A stretch of DNA of 17,039 bases from Pseudomonadota bacterium (GTDB lineage Bacteria > Pseudomonadota > Alphaproteobacteria > Paracaedibacterales > CAITNM01). The first letter of the stretch is position 1, and each line of letters opens with the position of its first letter. The position numbers and the translations under genes are program-made. Under the pieces are notes generated by a model that was not told where the DNA came from, searched no databases, and saw only the letters and a list, made by a program, of their open reading frames with translations. This document shows, in pieces, positions 1 through 8,651 of the stretch. The DNA is taken from the NCBI GenBank assembly GCA_026400695.1, contig JAPLON010000073.1, forward strand, positions 1 through 17,039, read 5' to 3'.

Positions 1-1
1 T

Positions 2-961
2 AAGCTTTATTTGGAGGTTTCTAGTTACAATGGTTCCAAAATCTCATCAATCGCTAAGGTTATAAGAGGTTTGCATGATTTTTGCACGGCAAAAGATGAG
101 ATTGATGTAAAGATTAAACACAAAGAATTTATAACTCTGCTAGAGGAAAGTTTTGTTGTTTTACAAGATCGTCCCTATTCAACATATTTACGACAAATAG
201 TTGGATTGTATAAGTCTTCTACCGCAGCTTTAGATGACCTTGGTATAGCAGTAGGATTTCGTAAGGAGTTACAAAATAGTTCTGTAGCAAGCCATGTAAA
301 TATGTGTAGAAAAGTAGGAAAAAGTGGTATGGATGCCCTACTAAAAAGATTTAGAATGTCGTTATTCAGTCCATACACCACTGATTCTTCTGTAGCATTA
401 ACTGTAAATACTACAAGTCCTAGTGGCACAACTTTTGAAGATGTTTCAAGTATTGCTGAAATTATGGGCGTAATAGCTTCATTTTGTAGCTTAGAAGATA
501 TAGGTAGGATTTCTTTTTCAGACAAGTATATGAGGAATTTTGCTAGGGAATTTTTTAAGGATGGCAAAGAATCTTATGAATTTTTTGCTGATTCAGGGGT
601 GACTTACCCAAATTTCCAAAGAGTTTTTACTCTTGGTGATGATAGGTACTGGTACGGTAAGCTTTCATCAGCATCTTTGTGGCTTTACAGTTATAAAATG
701 TATTTACAATTATTTATACCAAATCCTTTGGCTGAAACTGCAGAAACCGAAGCTAAACGCACGTTGCCAAACAAGATAGATAATGGTTTAGTTAGAAACT
801 TGGCTACGGTGGTAATAAGATTACAAGCGCATACTCCACGATCAGCTAAAAAGCAATTAACAGTTATAGATCCTGTTGCTGAAATACTAGACGAAAGAAA
901 TGATTGTGTGAAAGAAGTAGACGACTTTATAGCTGCATTTGAAGTAGCACTACTAAGTTAA
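2..961 (+). CDS. Hypothetical protein, probably 5'-truncated; weak F-box-like segment
   Basis: I do not recognise this protein. The frame is open to the left edge of the window. The first usable start inside it is a TTG at 11 with no ribosome binding site, and the next Met in frame is about residue 98 from that TTG, so the true start probably lies upstream. About 316 residues are visible. There is no signal peptide or membrane segment in this part, and it looks soluble and largely helical. Counting from the TTG, residues 148-182 (around IAEIMGVIASF and LEDIGRISFSDKYMRNFA) have the spacing of an F-box: hydrophobic helix, short turn, then Leu/Ile-rich helix with a basic end. F-box proteins occur as eukaryote-like effectors in some intracellular bacteria, but the match is weak and is inference only. 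The gene converges on rplS. That it is a real gene is fairly sure from its length and ordinary composition. Its function is unknown. Confidence 0.7.
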   Translation, partial: KLYLEVSSYNGSKISSIAKVIRGLHDFCTAKDEIDVKIKHKEFITLLEESFVVLQDRPYSTYLRQIVGLYKSSTAALDDLGIAVGFRKELQNSSVASHVNMCRKVGKSGMDALLKRFRMSLFSPYTTDSSVALTVNTTSPSGTTFEDVSSIAEIMGVIASFCSLEDIGRISFSDKYMRNFAREFFKDGKESYEFFADSGVTYPNFQRVFTLGDDRYWYGKLSSASLWLYSYKMYLQLFIPNPLAETAETEAKRTLPNKIDNGLVRNLATVVIRLQAHTPRSAKKQLTVIDPVAEILDERNDCVKEVDDFIAAFEVALLS

Positions 962-973
962 ATATGGATTCAT

Positions 974-996
974 TCCACGTGGCGTTACCACGTGGA
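974..996. repeat. Paired CCACGTGG palindromes forming a 9-bp hairpin between convergent genes
   Basis: TCCACGTGG at 974-982 and CCACGTGGA at 988-996 are perfect reverse complements separated by the 5-base loop CGTTA. Each half contains CCACGTGG, which is itself palindromic, so the site is both an inverted and a direct repeat. It sits between the stops of the upstream plus-strand gene (961) and rplS (1008). The simplest reading is a bidirectional transcription terminator. Against this, no run of T follows it on either strand: the A6 at 1002-1007 lies on the rplS-proximal side. A tandem operator is the alternative. Confidence 0.6.
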
Positions 997-1007
997 TTCC
1001 GAAAAAA

Positions 1008-1391
1008 CTATTCAGGCTTATTTTTTGCTTCTGGACGGTAAGCGCGTTCAGCAATACGTGCGCTCTTTCCGCGGCGATCACGCAAGTAATATAACTTAGA
1101 TCTGCGTACATCACCAAAGCGGATCACTTCAATTTTGATATTTTGTGAATATAGTGAAAATACGCGTTCTACACCTTCACCATAAGAGATCTTACGTACT
1201 CTGAAAGTTGACTTTAATCCACTATTTTTGCGGCCGATAACTATGCCTTCAAATGGCTGGTGACGTTGACGTTCGCCTTCTATAACTTTAACAAGAACTC
1301 TTAATGAGTCGCCTGTGCGAAAATCAGGTATAGTCTTACCTTCCATTAATTTTTCAATTTGATCTTTTTCAACTTGTTGAATAATATTCAT
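1008..1391 (-). CDS. rplS: 50S ribosomal protein L19
   Basis: This is a structural protein of the large ribosomal subunit, lying at the interface with the 30S subunit. The 127-residue length fits bacterial L19. The family core is plainly visible: the N-terminal segment ending [12 protein letters not shown], then [20 protein letters not shown], the basic [15 protein letters not shown] stretch, and the C-terminal [18 protein letters not shown]. The ATG start is supported by AAAGGA nine bases upstream. It follows trmD by 26 bases on the same strand, the usual bacterial order, and appears to be the last gene of the minus-strand operon. A short lysine- and glutamate-containing tail follows the conserved core. 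The assignment is secure. Confidence 0.98.
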   Translation of the reverse strand: MNIIQQVEKDQIEKLMEGKTIPDFRTGDSLRVLVKVIEGERQRHQPFEGIVIGRKNSGLKSTFRVRKISYGEGVERVFSLYSQNIKIEVIRFGDVRRSKLYYLRDRRGKSARIAERAYRPEAKNKPE

Positions 1392-1417
1392 TATATAATT
1401 TCCTTTATATCATCCCG

Positions 1418-2128
1418 CTACTTTGATTTGGCTTGAAAACGTTGCCAAAGGTCTGGTCGTCGGGTCTTTGTTATACTTTCTGCTTCAATTTTGCGCCATG
1501 CGGCAATGTTTTTGTGGTCGCCAGAAAGCAGCACATCTGGCACGACCTTATTATTCCAAATTTGGGGTTTAGTATACTGTGGATATTCTAGCAAGTCCAG
1601 TTCAAAACTTTCAATAGTTGTCGCATCCGGTTTTTCTAGCACTCCCGGTAGTAATCTAACGCAAGAGTCAAGTATTACAAGGGCTGCAAGTTCTCCTCCT
1701 GAAAGTACATAATCACCTATACTTATATCTTCTAAACCGTGTGATTCTTGCCAACTATCTAATACCCGTTGATCGATTCCTTCATAGCGCCCACAAAGTA
1801 TGGATATTCCATCTGGGTAGTCCCTAAGCCAAGAACGTATCATGCTTTGTGTAAGAGGTTTTCCTTTAGGTGAAGTGTAAATAAGTTTAGTGTTCGGCGT
1901 AACATTGGCATTAAGTGCAGCATCCACTACATCTGGACGCATTACCATTCCCGTGCCACCACCATAGCTGGTGTCATCAACTGTTTTGTGTTTGTCAGTC
2001 GCGTAATCGCGAATGTTTACAGTTTTAAGATTCCACTTTTCTTGCTTTAAAGCTTTTCCAGCAATAGATTGCCCTAAAGATCCGGGAAACATATCTGGAA
2101 AAAGTGTATAGACTGTTGCTTTCCACAT
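1418..2128 (-). CDS. trmD: tRNA (guanine-N1-)-methyltransferase TrmD
   Basis: TrmD transfers a methyl group from S-adenosylmethionine to N1 of G37, next to the anticodon of several tRNAs, which prevents +1 frameshifting. The 236-residue length is normal. The SPOUT-fold trefoil-knot motifs are present: YTSPKGKPLTQ (84-94), LCGRYEGIDQRV (111-122) and SIGDYVLSGGE (136-146), followed by the family's LLEYPQYTKP (about 179-188). The ATG lies three bases past the stop of the A2M gene, so translation is probably coupled to it; only a weak GGA is seen upstream. In most bacteria trmD follows rpsP and rimM. Here both are replaced upstream by the A2M gene, so trmD-rplS depends on another promoter. SAM for this enzyme could come from metK in the same window. 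Confidence 0.98.
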   Translation of the reverse strand: MWKATVYTLFPDMFPGSLGQSIAGKALKQEKWNLKTVNIRDYATDKHKTVDDTSYGGGTGMVMRPDVVDAALNANVTPNTKLIYTSPKGKPLTQSMIRSWLRDYPDGISILCGRYEGIDQRVLDSWQESHGLEDISIGDYVLSGGELAALVILDSCVRLLPGVLEKPDATTIESFELDLLEYPQYTKPQIWNNKVVPDVLLSGDHKNIAAWRKIEAESITKTRRPDLWQRFQAKSK

Positions 2129-2131
2129 AAC

Positions 2132-5100
2132 TTAATCCGATTTATCTTTCTTTTCATCTTCATTGCTATCACCATTGCCATCTTGCACAACTGTAGTGGT
2201 TGGTGCGTATGATGCGTAATGCGAAGGATTTATCATATTTTCAACATGAAGACCAGGATGTTGGAATTTTCCGGTGTGGGTAGCAATTATTTCATATACG
2301 ATCTTAAATTCTTCTGATTTTGCTGGTTGTTTCCATGAAGCAATGTAACGGTCATGGCGTTTTTGTATTGTAGCATTATCGGTAGTGCCTTTTAGCCATT
2401 CGTAGTTAGATGTGGTGTTAGTGTGGGTAAATCCTGCTGGTAGCCATTCAGAAAGCATCATGAAACCTTCATTTTCTTGGGCGCTAATTTTACCTTCAAT
2501 AATTACAACAACACGTTCACCAATGGTCATATTCTGTGGATCAATCTTTGTGCCATCAGTTTTATGGAAAGTGCGGGTGCATTTAATACCTTTTTCAGCT
2601 GTGGGCTCTGGCTCTTTTGGAATCCCATAGGCATTAATAAATAACCAAATTGAATCATCTCCCTGGTTTTGAACTGCCAGCTCATCCAACGGTTTAATCG
2701 CTAGGTTAAGATTGCTGTTTGCATTATACGATTTTTCGTTAACTGAGATTTTTATTTTCTTACTGTTTGGGACAGCATAACCAAAATTAGATTTTAAAAT
2801 CATGGCTAAAGTTTGCGTATTTAGCTTGGTGATATCACCGTTCATTCCGTTTTGTAAAATTTTATTTAGCGTTTGCAGCATTTCCTCAATTATATCAATT
2901 TCTTTAAATGGGGTTAGGTGTGCAACAATTGATGCTGCGTCATCAAGGGTAATCCCCTTGCTAATGGCTGACTCTAAGCTTTTAACACCACGTTTAACTC
3001 TGCCTAAATCTTGAATGCTAGCGACTGCTGCGGTAAACAGTGCTTTGCCAACAGGTGTATCGCATTTTTCGAAATATTCGTCAAAGCAATAGCGTGTGGT
3101 TGCTGTGTCTATTTTTTTTGCTTGTGAACATAATTTTACAAAACCTGCTATGCAATCAGCTTTTTTACGGCCATCTCTGATTTGCCAATCAATAGAATTT
3201 ATTTGGTTTTTAGCAAATTGTACGGCTTTTTCAACCATAGTTTTTGGGACTGTTAAACCACAATCTTGCCCATAAATTAGCATTTCTATAGCGTAAGAGG
3301 TTATTTCAAAATAGCTACTTTCTCGTGGCCACATTCCCCAGTTGCCATTAGAGCTTTGGCGTTCGTTCAAAAGCTCAATTATCTCATAGCATATTCGTTG
3401 GTATTCTAGACGGCTAGCTTCAGTGGTATCATCCTTACATTGCTTTATGGCAAAAATAGCCGCAAAACCTTTGCTAATAATTTGCTGATTACAGCCAAAT
3501 GGATAGTTCAGTAACCACTTTTGAATTTTACCAAAGTTCCATGGTCCCCGATTCGTTATAAACAAGTCACCTTCTGCTTTGGTTGCATTCAAGCCTTTTA
3601 AAATTTCTTCCTTGGAAAGATCGAGATTTTTATTAGGTTTAATTTCGTGCATGGAAGTTGAAAGTACTGGTTGATAGACTGGGCGTACTTCAACTTTGGT
3701 TGAGTGCTTATAATTAATCTGCTCACCCTTGGCTTGGATGCTTACTGTGCCTTCTCCAACTTGTTCAGCATTTGCTTTTAGACGCAAATTTTTCTGTTCT
3801 TTTGGATCTAGTTTTATCGTTTCTTTATGCGTATTTGCTTGAAGTGCTTCTTCAAAAATAATGCTTATTTCAAATTCAATTGCTTGGTCTGAGGTATTTT
3901 CAAGACGAATGTTAAAGTGATTTTCATCATCAACTGTTAAAAATATTGGTAAATTTGGATCAACTATCAAAGTATCTTTAACTATAGTTGTACCAGATTG
4001 GCTACCCATTTTATTTTTGGTAATTGCTACTGCATAAACTTTTAGCTTACCGAAAAATAGAGGCACATCCATATGTACTTCTGCCTTGCCCTCGCTATTA
4101 AGGTGAACATCGCCATCAAAAAAGCTTAATACTTTGTCATTTATGCGCGGTACGAAGGCACCTCTTCTTAGCATTAAGCCATCTCCACCAGAACGGATGT
4201 CAATTACATCTGCATCAACTGGATCAATAATGTACCCATACACATCGCGCATTTCTAGGCCAAGTTCACGTTGTCCGAAAAAATATTTAATTGGATCAGG
4301 TGCTGTAAAATTTGTAAGACCAATAACGCCTTCATCAACAATGGCAATCATTAGTCGTGCTTTTTGATTGCTAGTATTTTCAATTTGCACAGGAACCTTT
4401 AGCTGGCTTTGTGGTTTGATATGTTCTGGCAAATCTAGTTTTACATCAAGCACACTGTCTTTGTGGTCAATTTGAATCCAGTGCAAACCGACAATTCTTT
4501 TTGGTTGAATTTCTGTTATTTTTTTATCTAAGGGGCGAACTAGAGATATCAATACGTAAGCGCCACTTCCCCAAGACTCATGGGTTGGTACTTTTACAAT
4601 ATTGCTGCCTTTATTTAGGTGGATAGTATCTTTGGTTTGTACGGAGTTTAACCCAGAAATAATGGTTGCTTCCCCTTCAAAAGGTGCATTCACTCTTAAA
4701 ACAGCAGGCTCACCTAGCTTAACAACTTTTGTTTCAGGAGTGATTAGAAGATTGTCAGGCTGATCTTTACCAGTGTTAAACTGCTTACCTAAATGATATT
4801 TAGCAACTTTAGTGCCATCTTTTTGCCTTATTTCTATTGCATGATGCGCGTCATCCTTATTCTCAAAACTTAATATAGTCGGGGAGCTATCCTTGGTATC
4901 AATTTTTCCTTTGTCTAAAGGTTTGTCTTGAAATACTTTTTGATAGTTCCAGCTACCCTTATCTTTGTACCATTGGTAATGAGCTTCACTTTTGAAGAAG
5001 GTGTATTCCAAATCATCTGTTGATACTAAGTTGCCATCGCAATCAACAGTAATTATTTCTATTTCAATGTTTTTAGAAGTACCTGTTTCTTTTTCATGAA

Positions 5101-7258
5101 TTCCAACAATGTATGGTTGGGTTAGCATATTTACTGTAGTTACTACTTGCTGAGATGATGGTGCGTCTGCTAGCCGTGCGCTGAGATCTACTTTTAAGGC
5201 TTGTGAACAGCTAAGATCAGTTGGTAAATCTACTGTAAGTTCTGTTTTACCATCTGTGATTAACGATGTTGTTCCGTTGACTACTTGGCTTACGAACTTA
5301 TCATCCTCAAGGCCAAAACGAAAATTTTTCCATTTTGTAAAAGGAGTATGGTCGGTGGTGATTTTTGCTTCTAATATTGCCTTGCACTTATCTACTGGAG
5401 CGCCATAAAGGTAATGTGCTCTTAAGGTACATTTTTGGGTCTCGCCAGGTTTTACAGTTTTCTTTACTGGGGTGAGAGATAGCTCCATTTTATTTGGGCT
5501 AAAATCATCAACCCTAAATTCAGTACTATTAATTGGTGATTTGGTTGGATCAACAAAAATTTCAATTGACCACATACCCACAGGACAATCAGCTGGTATA
5601 TGATATTCCGTGTGGTATGAACCTAAATCGTCTCCATTAATAGTTTCACGTTTAATTTCTGTACCCTTTGGGGTTTTTACAATAAATGTAAGGGGAGTTG
5701 TAGGAACTTCCTTTCCTTGTGCGTTGCGCAAAATTGCGGCTACGTTGACTTTTTCATCTGGTCTATAGATACCACGTTCACAAAAAATCATTACGTCATA
5801 GTCGTTTTTAATTTTGCGGCCCTTAGCACCTCGATCACTAAAATCAAATCCAGCTGAACTCAGTGATAAAAAGCTAAACCCTAGCTGTTCATTCTTGGCA
5901 AAAATTGCAACTGGTCGCTTACCTGCTTTTCCATTTAGTAATTCTTTGGGAAATTCGGCAAATCCATCGGAATCAGTAGTAGCTGTTCCTAAAATATCAT
6001 TATCTGCACTAACAAGTTCTAATTGAATATTTTTCAATGGTTTTGCGCTAGAAAAAGCACGTGCTTGTACTACTAGTGTTTGATCACTTTTAAAAGTGGT
6101 TAAACCAATATCAGTTACAATGAACCATTGATTATTTTCTTCGCCTCGATATTGCAGCACGCCTTCTTGTGCAACCCTTAATACATAAATTCCAGGTTTT
6201 AATTCGGGTATACTTTTTGTGACATCAAGATTTTTTGTAATTGTTTGGTTGGGCGTAGCTTTACCATTAAAGTCAATTTTTGTAGAAAATAAATTCTCAG
6301 CTACATGGAGCTGATATGAGGTTTCCATCAGGCTGTTTAGATTATTAACGATATTACGGTCAGGTATTCTGTATAGCGTTACTTTTGCAGAATCTATATT
6401 AATTGCTCTAACAGGTATTAGAATTTTCTCTTGCTTGGGGTAAATGTAGGTATTGCTAAATCTAATGATTGGCTTTAAATCATTTACAAAAAAACTGACT
6501 TCATTTTCTGAATCTATTTTTTCGTCAAATGCACTTTGAATCCCTGGACGTATTTTAACTTTGTATTCTGTGCCTGATTGAAATCCGGAAATAGATATAC
6601 TTTTCCCTTCAACTTGTGTGAAACCATCTACGTTAGGCGAAATTTCTAAGTAATTCTCAGGTTCTGTGATTTCTAGATTTTGTGAAAAATTAAGATTTAA
6701 GATTGCTCCTTGGGGGCTTTCTTCAAGATTATGATTTTCGTATTTAAATTTATAAATATCTTTAAAGCGAGAATCTTCTTCTCGTAATTTTTTAATTGAA
6801 TAAAGTTTATTTGCTTCCTCTAAACCGTTAGGAGCATAGTTGTCTGTGCAATATAGTAAAAGTGCCTGTGCCTTTTGTAAGTTAGTTTTTGCGCTTTGAT
6901 ATGCAAAATAAGCGGCATATTGGCAAGTTCTTGAGTATTCATAATTTGCTCGTTTAATCTGCTTGTTTGCATGGTAGCAAAAGATTGCAACGCTTATGAG
7001 GGCTTCTGGGTGTTTTTCATGGTGTGTTAGTATGGTTCTTGCTGCGTTTAATCCGGCAGCCCATTTTTTTGCTTTAAAATTTTTTTCTAATTGCTTTTTC
7101 GCTTCTTCATATTCTTTTTCTTTGGCGGGTGGAAATTCGGCACAAAGATCACTAATAAAATCTTTTGCACTGTTTTCTATGTATTCTTCGAATTTAAATT
7201 CTGCCTTTAAAGTACTACATAATAAACACACCGCAAGTGCGATAGAGCGAAAAAACAT
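2132..7258 (-). CDS. Large bacterial alpha-2-macroglobulin, periplasmic protease trap with variant thioester motif
   Basis: At 1708 residues this is in the size class of E. coli YfhM. Bacterial A2Ms are thought to trap and covalently bind foreign proteases in the periplasm. A signal peptide (1-19, cleavage after LKA) lacks a lipobox, so the mature protein should be soluble rather than lipid-anchored. Next come a helical segment (about 50-150), Ig-like macroglobulin domains, the A2M_N strand with CERGIYRPDEKVNV (about 493-506), a bait-containing centre, and the A2M domain near 1045-1090 (DVPLFFGKLKVYAVA). The thioester region reads YPFGCNQQIIS with Cys1256 and Gln1259. After it comes an alpha-toroid with NGNWGMWPRESSYFEITSYA, and then a C-terminal MG10-like domain ending in a charged tail. 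The usual motif is CxEQ, so Glu is replaced by Gln while the bond-forming Cys and Gln remain. The ATG directly abuts the transporter stop and has AGGA seven bases upstream. Confidence 0.95.
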   Translation of the reverse strand: MFFRSIALAVCLLCSTLKAEFKFEEYIENSAKDFISDLCAEFPPAKEKEYEEAKKQLEKNFKAKKWAAGLNAARTILTHHEKHPEALISVAIFCYHANKQIKRANYEYSRTCQYAAYFAYQSAKTNLQKAQALLLYCTDNYAPNGLEEANKLYSIKKLREEDSRFKDIYKFKYENHNLEESPQGAILNLNFSQNLEITEPENYLEISPNVDGFTQVEGKSISISGFQSGTEYKVKIRPGIQSAFDEKIDSENEVSFFVNDLKPIIRFSNTYIYPKQEKILIPVRAINIDSAKVTLYRIPDRNIVNNLNSLMETSYQLHVAENLFSTKIDFNGKATPNQTITKNLDVTKSIPELKPGIYVLRVAQEGVLQYRGEENNQWFIVTDIGLTTFKSDQTLVVQARAFSSAKPLKNIQLELVSADNDILGTATTDSDGFAEFPKELLNGKAGKRPVAIFAKNEQLGFSFLSLSSAGFDFSDRGAKGRKIKNDYDVMIFCERGIYRPDEKVNVAAILRNAQGKEVPTTPLTFIVKTPKGTEIKRETINGDDLGSYHTEYHIPADCPVGMWSIEIFVDPTKSPINSTEFRVDDFSPNKMELSLTPVKKTVKPGETQKCTLRAHYLYGAPVDKCKAILEAKITTDHTPFTKWKNFRFGLEDDKFVSQVVNGTTSLITDGKTELTVDLPTDLSCSQALKVDLSARLADAPSSQQVVTTVNMLTQPYIVGIHEKETGTSKNIEIEIITVDCDGNLVSTDDLEYTFFKSEAHYQWYKDKGSWNYQKVFQDKPLDKGKIDTKDSSPTILSFENKDDAHHAIEIRQKDGTKVAKYHLGKQFNTGKDQPDNLLITPETKVVKLGEPAVLRVNAPFEGEATIISGLNSVQTKDTIHLNKGSNIVKVPTHESWGSGAYVLISLVRPLDKKITEIQPKRIVGLHWIQIDHKDSVLDVKLDLPEHIKPQSQLKVPVQIENTSNQKARLMIAIVDEGVIGLTNFTAPDPIKYFFGQRELGLEMRDVYGYIIDPVDADVIDIRSGGDGLMLRRGAFVPRINDKVLSFFDGDVHLNSEGKAEVHMDVPLFFGKLKVYAVAITKNKMGSQSGTTIVKDTLIVDPNLPIFLTVDDENHFNIRLENTSDQAIEFEISIIFEEALQANTHKETIKLDPKEQKNLRLKANAEQVGEGTVSIQAKGEQINYKHSTKVEVRPVYQPVLSTSMHEIKPNKNLDLSKEEILKGLNATKAEGDLFITNRGPWNFGKIQKWLLNYPFGCNQQIISKGFAAIFAIKQCKDDTTEASRLEYQRICYEIIELLNERQSSNGNWGMWPRESSYFEITSYAIEMLIYGQDCGLTVPKTMVEKAVQFAKNQINSIDWQIRDGRKKADCIAGFVKLCSQAKKIDTATTRYCFDEYFEKCDTPVGKALFTAAVASIQDLGRVKRGVKSLESAISKGITLDDAASIVAHLTPFKEIDIIEEMLQTLNKILQNGMNGDITKLNTQTLAMILKSNFGYAVPNSKKIKISVNEKSYNANSNLNLAIKPLDELAVQNQGDDSIWLFINAYGIPKEPEPTAEKGIKCTRTFHKTDGTKIDPQNMTIGERVVVIIEGKISAQENEGFMMLSEWLPAGFTHTNTTSNYEWLKGTTDNATIQKRHDRYIASWKQPAKSEEFKIVYEIIATHTGKFQHPGLHVENMINPSHYASYAPTTTVVQDGNGDSNEDEKKDKSD

Positions 7259-7271
7259 TTACATGTCCTGA
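7256..7271 (-). promoter_or_regulatory. Stop/start junction and ribosome binding site of the A2M gene
   Basis: On the minus strand the transporter ends TAA and the A2M gene begins ATG on the very next base. An AGGA lies seven bases before this ATG, inside the last transporter codons. The zero-base junction supports a single transcript and coupled translation, and it decides the A2M start. Confidence 0.75.
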
Positions 7272-8629
7272 GATTGACTTTGCTTGTCTAGAACTTTAGC
7301 ACGATGATTCCACGTAAGTGCAAAGAAAAATGAACTTAAAACAGCGCAAATTGCAATTGCTGCGAAGGCTAAATCCCATCCGTAATTGTCAACAATAAGT
7401 CCAACACCAACGCCTGCTACAGCAGTGCCTAAGTAACCAACAGTGCCAGTTAATCCTGAAGCGGCACCTGCAGCTTTTTTAGAGGCAAAATCAGCGGCAG
7501 CAACTCCAACTAAAATTTGCGGTCCTGTAACTAAGAAGCCAATTAACATCATGCCCAAAAAATGTTGCCATTTTTGATCAATCGGTGATTTCCATAACAT
7601 TAGTATGCTAACTGATAAGGCGATCATGAATATGAAGCCAACTCTACCCCGTCTACCTTCGAAAAGTTTATCAGAAAGGTAGCCTGCAATAATGCCACCA
7701 AAAATTCCAGTAATCTCAAACATTGCAGTTTGCCATCCGGCAAGTTTTAGGCTGCTACCTTTAAATTCGCTTAAAAATGTGGGTGCCCAAGTTATTACAA
7801 ACATACGTACAATGTAAACGAAGAAGTTAGCAAAACACACGTACCAAACTAGTTTGTTGCAAACCACTTGTTTAAAAATTTCTTTAGTTGTCAATTTGCT
7901 ATCGTCAACCTCATGCGCTTCAACCAAGCCATGATGTGCTTCAATTGCTGGTAACCCTAGAGATTCTGGAGTGTCACGTAAGCGGTTAAGCAAAAATAAA
8001 GCAAATAATGCACAAAAAGCCCCTGGTATGAAGAATACTGATCTCCAACCATATGCCGCCATGATATAAGGAGAAATTATTACAATAAGTGCGCCTCCAA
8101 TTTGTTGTGAGCTATTCCACATAGCCCACTTAGTGGCAATTTCTTTTGGGCTAAACCAGTGGGTTAGTAGGCGGGCACAAGGAGGCCATCCCAGTGATTG
8201 AAAGCACATGCTTAAGGTGTAAATAGTCAGGAGCATTGTCCATGTTGAGCAAAATCCTAAAAAAAAGCTTGATACTGCAGAAGCGAATAGTCCTGTGCTC
8301 ATTAAAAAACGTGCATTGCTGCGGTCACCAAGTAGGCCTGCTAAACCTTTACCAAGTCCATAAAGAATTGCACCAGTTGAAAAAATCATACCGATTTCAG
8401 CTTTAGTGTAACCAAGGTCTGATTGTAGGTATGGTATAGCCATGGTGAAGTTTAGGCGTACCAGATAAAAGGCAGCGTACCCTGCAATAATAGAAAGTAG
8501 AATTCTGCGGCGCCAGTATGAATAGCTATGGCCTTCTGCATGTGGGGTATATTTGTGCTTATTTTTATATGATGGGATTGCCTCATCATTAGAAATTATA
8601 TTGCTTTTTAAAACGTCAGGCTGTATCAA
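7259..8629 (-). CDS. glpT: GlpT-family organophosphate:phosphate antiporter (MFS, OPA family)
   Basis: This is an inner-membrane carrier of the OPA family, which exchanges sugar or glycerol phosphates for inorganic phosphate. The 456 residues fit the family's 12 helices. Close GlpT signatures are GYAAFYLVRLNF in helix 1, GDRSNARFL (101-109), SLGWPPCARLLTHWF in helix 4 and the helix 7 segment VYIVRMFVITWAPT. The phosphate-binding arginines of E. coli GlpT (R45, R269) correspond to R58 and R275, and K80 to K94. The family motif WNxxHN, whose His165 contacts substrate in GlpT, reads WNSSQQ here (Q175, Q176), so the substrate may differ from glycerol-3-phosphate. The start is a TTG with AGG seven bases upstream; the first ATG in frame would cut into helix 1. 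It begins 22 bases after mrcA and abuts the A2M gene. The family is certain and the exact substrate is not. Confidence 0.9.
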   Translation of the reverse strand: MIQPDVLKSNIISNDEAIPSYKNKHKYTPHAEGHSYSYWRRRILLSIIAGYAAFYLVRLNFTMAIPYLQSDLGYTKAEIGMIFSTGAILYGLGKGLAGLLGDRSNARFLMSTGLFASAVSSFFLGFCSTWTMLLTIYTLSMCFQSLGWPPCARLLTHWFSPKEIATKWAMWNSSQQIGGALIVIISPYIMAAYGWRSVFFIPGAFCALFALFLLNRLRDTPESLGLPAIEAHHGLVEAHEVDDSKLTTKEIFKQVVCNKLVWYVCFANFFVYIVRMFVITWAPTFLSEFKGSSLKLAGWQTAMFEITGIFGGIIAGYLSDKLFEGRRGRVGFIFMIALSVSILMLWKSPIDQKWQHFLGMMLIGFLVTGPQILVGVAAADFASKKAAGAASGLTGTVGYLGTAVAGVGVGLIVDNYGWDLAFAAIAICAVLSSFFFALTWNHRAKVLDKQSQSQDM

Positions 8630-8651
8630 AACCGTACCTAGCTCCCTGGGC

